From an uncultured Roseiflexaceae bacterium (GTDB taxonomy: Bacteria; Chloroflexota; Chloroflexia; Chloroflexales; Roseiflexaceae): 8,095 bases of DNA. Position 1 is the stretch's first letter; the number at the start of each line of letters is the position of its first letter. Position numbers and translations under genes: made by a program. The stretch is from contig CAIPUQ010000215.1 in NCBI GenBank assembly GCA_903868295.1, forward strand, positions 1 through 8,095, in the 5' to 3' direction. Shown here piece by piece: positions 6,501 through 8,095 of this stretch. The notes under the pieces were generated by a model that saw only the letters and a list, made by a program, of their open reading frames with translations, did not search any database and was not told where the DNA came from.

Positions 6501-7990
6501 TTGCTGGACGTTGGGACTTCACCCGGTGCACGCAACTCGAGGGTCGGCGATGGGGTTTTGGACGGGGTATAGGTCATGGTGGGCGTCGACGTCATCGATG
6601 GGGTAAACGTAGGCGTTGGAGTATTGGTCGGCGTAGCCGTCGGGTCGACATTGGTAATGGTGTAGACCACGCCGTCGTTCTTTTCGGACGTATCGCAGGT
6701 CGGATCGCCCTTGGCCCAGTCCGTGGTACCGCCATCGACACCAGGATCCGAGACGCCGAACTGGACGAATTCGGTGCCTTCTGAGACCTGGTCGTAGCTG
6801 TACACAATGGGTACAGTAAGCCCACCGGTGTTGTTGGCTGGGGTCACCCCACCGTCATAGTCGCCGGGTGGGATGTCGAAAACCCAGACATTGGTACCAG
6901 CTGTATGTGTGGTCGTCACACTCCCAAACGTCCCAGCGGTGACCGAACCGATGCTGTAGTCGGTATCGGGAATTGCATCACCGGCAATGGTCGTCAGAGC
7001 GATTTTGGCACCTGCTGCGATGCGGCCGTTGATGCGGATGCGCAACGACGTCGGAGTCGATTGCTCACCGGCAGACGTGTCACGAGAGGACCCGAGGTCG
7101 ACCAATGGGCTTAATCCCATGGTGATTGCATCGAGCAAGTTGCCGGCCTGCGGGCTCGCACCCGAAATGGCAACGAACCCGACATTAAAGATCCCCGCCC
7201 AGCCTGTCGACGGGAGCGTGTGTACACCGGTGTAAATGCCCCACTTGGCTGTCGAAATAGTGTTGGTCGTGCTGGTTGTACCGGTGTAGGCGGTTTGTGA
7301 CGTCGATGTGACGATATTGCCGCTTTGTGTGCTCGAGGCTTGTGCGATTTGTCGGCTATATGTGTTTGCTGTCCGTGAGCCGGCTGGCAATCCCGACGGT
7401 ATCCCGATGCGGAACTCTGTCACATCGGTGCGATTGCCCATGGGCCGATGCGCAAACGAATATGTAATCACGTCACTATTGTTGAAACAAATGGGTTGGT
7501 ACATCATGGACGCATAGTCAGCGTTGAGTTCTGCGTATGCAGTACCTTGCTGCACTGTGTAACCTGCAGTCGCTTGGACTTGCAGTTCGATGATTCTGCC
7601 GGTGCGGCCCGGCGAATAGACCACACCATTACACGATGCATTGCCGGAAGGCGCCGAAGTCAACCAACCACGCATGTCTGATTCGCGGGCGTATTGGTAG
7701 GTCGACATCGTACAACCCGAATCATTGCTTTCGAATGATGTGTTCGCATAGGTACGGCTGGCGGTCACGCCATTACCGGTGGGGTTACTCGTTGTCGGTA
7801 TGACCCGCCCGCTGTTGGTTCGCTGTTGTACCTGCCCGCTCAGACCGGCAGATGTGCTCTGTACCGATGCATTGACCGGTGGTGGTGTTGTATCAATGGC
7901 ATATACCGAACCGACCACCAGCAAGAGGAGAAACAACAGGTGGAATACTCTATGGTGCAGCAACGGCGATCGCGAACGTGTAAGCTTCAT
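3587..7990 (-). CDS. Secreted multidomain protein with duplicated jelly-roll/Calx-beta unit, Ig-like repeats and RCC1-like propeller
   Basis: This complete ORF gives 1467 aa from the ATG at 7990-7988. A longer start at 8041 is possible, but this ATG has GGAG 7 bases upstream and begins a classic signal peptide: MKLTRSR, a Leu-rich core, then VYA before a cut near residue 31. Residues 76-293 and 507-723 are two related jelly-roll-like domains (NTSFE, IEL, AELNA/ASLNA, LYQ/MYQ, IGIPSGLPAGS or LGIPSGLPAGS). Each is followed by a Calx-beta-like domain (301-445, 730-873) with GDAIPDTDYSIG or GTATSDSDFTIG. Thr-Pro linkers lie at 450-483, 876-908 and 1169-1186. Residues 910-1166 are three Ig-like repeats with a paired Cys each. 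Residues 1187-1449 are an RCC1-like propeller: six clear blades plus a weaker seventh. The protein ends with TRTPTKTATPTP. No LPXTG motif, C-terminal membrane segment or enzyme motif is seen. The family knowledge points to extracellular adhesion, carbohydrate or calcium binding; the precise role is unknown. A terminator follows closely. Confidence 0.92.
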   Translation of the reverse strand: MKLTRSRSPLLHHRVFHLLFLLLLVVGSVYAIDTTPPPVNASVQSTSAGLSGQVQQRTNSGRVIPTTSNPTGNGVTASRTYANTSFESNDSGCTMSTYQYARESDMRGWLTSAPSGNASCNGVVYSPGRTGRIIELQVQATAGYTVQQGTAYAELNADYASMMYQPICFNNSDVITYSFAHRPMGNRTDVTEFRIGIPSGLPAGSRTANTYSRQIAQASSTQSGNIVTSTSQTAYTGTTSTTNTISTAKWGIYTGVHTLPSTGWAGIFNVGFVAISGASPQAGNLLDAITMGLSPLVDLGSSRDTSAGEQSTPTSLRIRINGRIAAGAKIALTTIAGDAIPDTDYSIGSVTAGTFGSVTTTHTAGTNVWVFDIPPGDYDGGVTPANNTGGLTVPIVYSYDQVSEGTEFVQFGVSDPGVDGGTTDWAKGDPTCDTSEKNDGVVYTITNVDPTATPTNTPTPTFTPSMTSTPTMTYTPSKTPSPTLELRAPGEVPTSSNPTIDTSIAGVRTMANTSFEVTDTPCSILTGGWDYIRQEYMAGWFTAHPVHQEACNSSKAGPSSYRVIELNQVAGAPDGNNVASLNAEVASFLYQKLCVKSGETFDFEFYHNVGGTSRTDIAAFRLGIPSGLPAGSVSADTYDREVIRASSSVGGSALVVTGVSKTDGSGTTAAAASIEANWGKYSGTHTLPASGYDGVRNIGFFGIQSASPGSGNLLDKISLGLTPFMDMGASRDASIVEGAAGSVKIRINGRVSAGTTVVLRKREGTATSDSDFTIGTVSAGAYGTATVTHTSGSNSWTISVPAGDYDGGIFPSNNTGGLTIPVSYLYDVTNDTGEYVMFQLGAPGDDGASSNWDLSDPTCDGSFKDDGVVHSITNLAPTATNTATPTHTFTPTNTPTPTFTPTATPTPAGQFITFATPADKTDGDASFTLAATSSAGLPITYTSSTPSVCTVSGAIVTMIAPGTCTVAASAAAGTTGGIRYNAAPDVTRSFTVKTRQTITFPTIPSKSYLDADFSLAATSSSGLTVSYSSTTPSICSVSGSTVHVVAIGTCALTAHQTGGTNAGVVYAAAPSITKSFAVTGVPQVISAAAIPQKYYYDNDFSIGASVVSTLPVTYVSATPSICTVVAGKVRIVSAGTCRITARQAGGTADGTIYDAAPDVTYTFTVSNATATFTPTATRTATPTPIPLLIKKAAVGSSFVLGLLQNGTLVTWGMNKEFQTNIAPCCGSGITDIAVGTNFALALKGGRVFGWGANTRGQVTMPTGATKDVAAIAAGYAHGLALKTNGTVVCWGNNLSGQCNIPTKLAGIKAVAGGTDHSLIIQKNDTVKGYGKNDVGQITIPATLGKVTAISAGCDHSLAIKSNGTAMGWGGNRFSQAKVPTNLIDVKSISAGCNYSMAMMNDGTVFGWGRNENNQVTIPKGITNAFSIGAGYVNSVISLRDGRVIVIGAPENDALITRTPTKTATPTP
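3644..4432 (-). repeat. RCC1-like seven-bladed propeller of gene 1
   Basis: Residues 1187-1449 are repeats of about 39 residues with the RCC1 signature: AGxxHSLAL, then NGTVxxWG, then N..GQ..(I/V)P. Six are clear and a seventh (AGYVNSVISLRDGRVIVIG) has lost the WG. This matches a closed seven-bladed propeller. In bacteria such domains are extracellular and of mostly unknown binding partner; they do not imply nucleotide exchange activity. Confidence 0.85.
4433..4489 (-). repeat. Thr-Pro linker 3 of gene 1
   Basis: A short linker (about residues 1169-1186, TATFTPTATRTATPTPIP) between the last Ig-like repeat and the propeller. The equivalent linker of gene 2 is about 13 residues longer. Confidence 0.75.
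4493..5263 (-). repeat. Three Ig-like repeats of gene 1
   Basis: Residues 910-1166 form three units of about 85 residues. The shared pattern is an ITF/ISA start, D-x-DFS or DASF, LPITY or LTVSY, TPSxC(S/T)V, GTC, then YxAAP and a RSF/KSF/YTF strand. This is the common bacterial Ig-like (Big/MBG-type) repeat of surface proteins. Each unit has exactly two Cys, likely one disulfide per domain. The repeats probably form a rod that holds the propeller away from the N-terminal units. Confidence 0.8.
5267..5365 (-). repeat. Thr-Pro linker 2 of gene 1
   Basis: About 33 residues (876-908), including THTFTPTNTPTPTFTP, joining the second Calx-beta-like domain to the Ig-like repeats. It closely resembles the long linker of gene 2 in its wording, consistent with shared ancestry or repeat exchange. 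Confidence 0.8.
5366..6472 (-). repeat. Internal duplication in gene 1, copy B (jelly-roll plus Calx-beta unit)
   Basis: This codes residues 507-875, aligned end to end with copy A and of nearly the same length. The Calx-beta-like part is the more canonical here: SIVEGAAGSVKIRINGRVS followed by GTATSDSDFTIG. The divergence between copies is considerable, so the duplication is old or the copies have specialised. Confidence 0.85.
6542..6643 (-). repeat. Thr-Pro linker 1 of gene 1
   Basis: About 34 residues (450-483) of Thr, Pro and Ser with a Thr at nearly every second position, separating copy A from copy B. Such linkers are extended and are often glycosylated in secreted proteins; glycosylation here is inference. 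Confidence 0.8.
6644..7765 (-). repeat. Internal duplication in gene 1, copy A (jelly-roll plus Calx-beta unit)
   Basis: This codes residues 76-449. Landmarks shared with copy B are NTSFE, IEL, LNA, IGIPSGLPAGS/LGIPSGLPAGS, HTLP, GNLLD, RIRINGR/KIRINGR, GDYDGG, NNTGGLT and DPTCD, ending with ITN. Copy A has HRPMGNRTDVTEF in the sugar-binding-like fold where copy B has HNVGGTSRTDIAAF. Cysteines fall at matching places in both copies. Confidence 0.85.
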
Positions 7991-8095
7991 ATCTACGCTC
8001 CAAAACGAACAAACAACGTGGTTCGGTTTTTTGTACAACATACCACTGTCTATTGTATGAAATTTTCAGGGTGAAGTGATAGGTGTTTTCTAACA
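7991..8095 (-). promoter_or_regulatory. Upstream region of gene 1 with a weak promoter candidate
   Basis: The minus strand carries TACAAT (8052-8057), one mismatch from a -10 box, and TATCAC (8076-8081) 18 bases further upstream as a poor -35 match. A transcript from here would have a leader of roughly 55 bases. The region is cut by the window edge, so a better promoter may lie outside. This is a consensus match only. Confidence 0.25.
7998..8001 (-). promoter_or_regulatory. Ribosome binding site of gene 1
   Basis: The minus strand reads GGAG followed by seven bases (CGTAGAT) and then ATG at 7990. This is good Shine-Dalgarno spacing. The alternative in-frame ATG at 8041 has no purine-rich element in front of it, so this site decides the start and also places the signal peptide at the true N-terminus. 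Confidence 0.75.

Noticed and set aside
7991..8041. Longer N-terminus of gene 1 beginning at 8041
   Set aside because: It would put 17 polar residues before the signal peptide and has no Shine-Dalgarno element, while the ATG at 7990 has GGAG at seven bases.

Overview
The window holds two large genes, both on the minus strand and both encoding very long, modular, exported proteins. Nothing is convincingly coded on the plus strand, and I see no RNA gene, mobile element or CRISPR array. The long Thr-Pro linkers with strict Thr alternation (TPTNTPT, TATPTP), joined to Calx-beta-like, Ig-like and RCC1-type modules, resemble large surface or secreted proteins of Chloroflexota (filamentous Chloroflexia or Anaerolineae). 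This is an impression from protein style; no marker gene is present. The coding DNA is moderately GC-rich and the spacer between the genes is clearly AT-richer.

Layout in the direction of transcription: 8095-7991 is the upstream region of gene 1, with a GGAG ribosome binding site. 7990-3587 is gene 1 (1467 aa, complete): signal peptide, two copies of a roughly 370-residue unit (jelly-roll-like domain plus Calx-beta-like domain), three Ig-like repeats, a seven-bladed RCC1-like propeller and a short Thr-Pro tail. 3563-3526 is a strong intrinsic terminator. 3586-3007 is an AT-rich spacer with small palindromes, a candidate promoter, a hairpin and a possible 12-codon leader ORF. 3006-1 is gene 2 (1002 codons visible, running off the left edge): signal peptide, a different N-terminal region, a Thr-Pro linker, three Ig-like repeats, a second Thr-Pro linker and the start of an RCC1-like propeller.

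The two proteins are paralogous over their C-terminal halves (Ig x3, Thr-Pro linker, RCC1 propeller) and have unrelated N-terminal heads. The likeliest reading is a locus of secreted or surface-exposed binding or adhesion proteins in which a common stalk and propeller carries different heads. The terminator and the 580-base spacer suggest that each gene is transcribed separately. No enzyme active site is recognisable in either protein, so function is inferred from architecture only.
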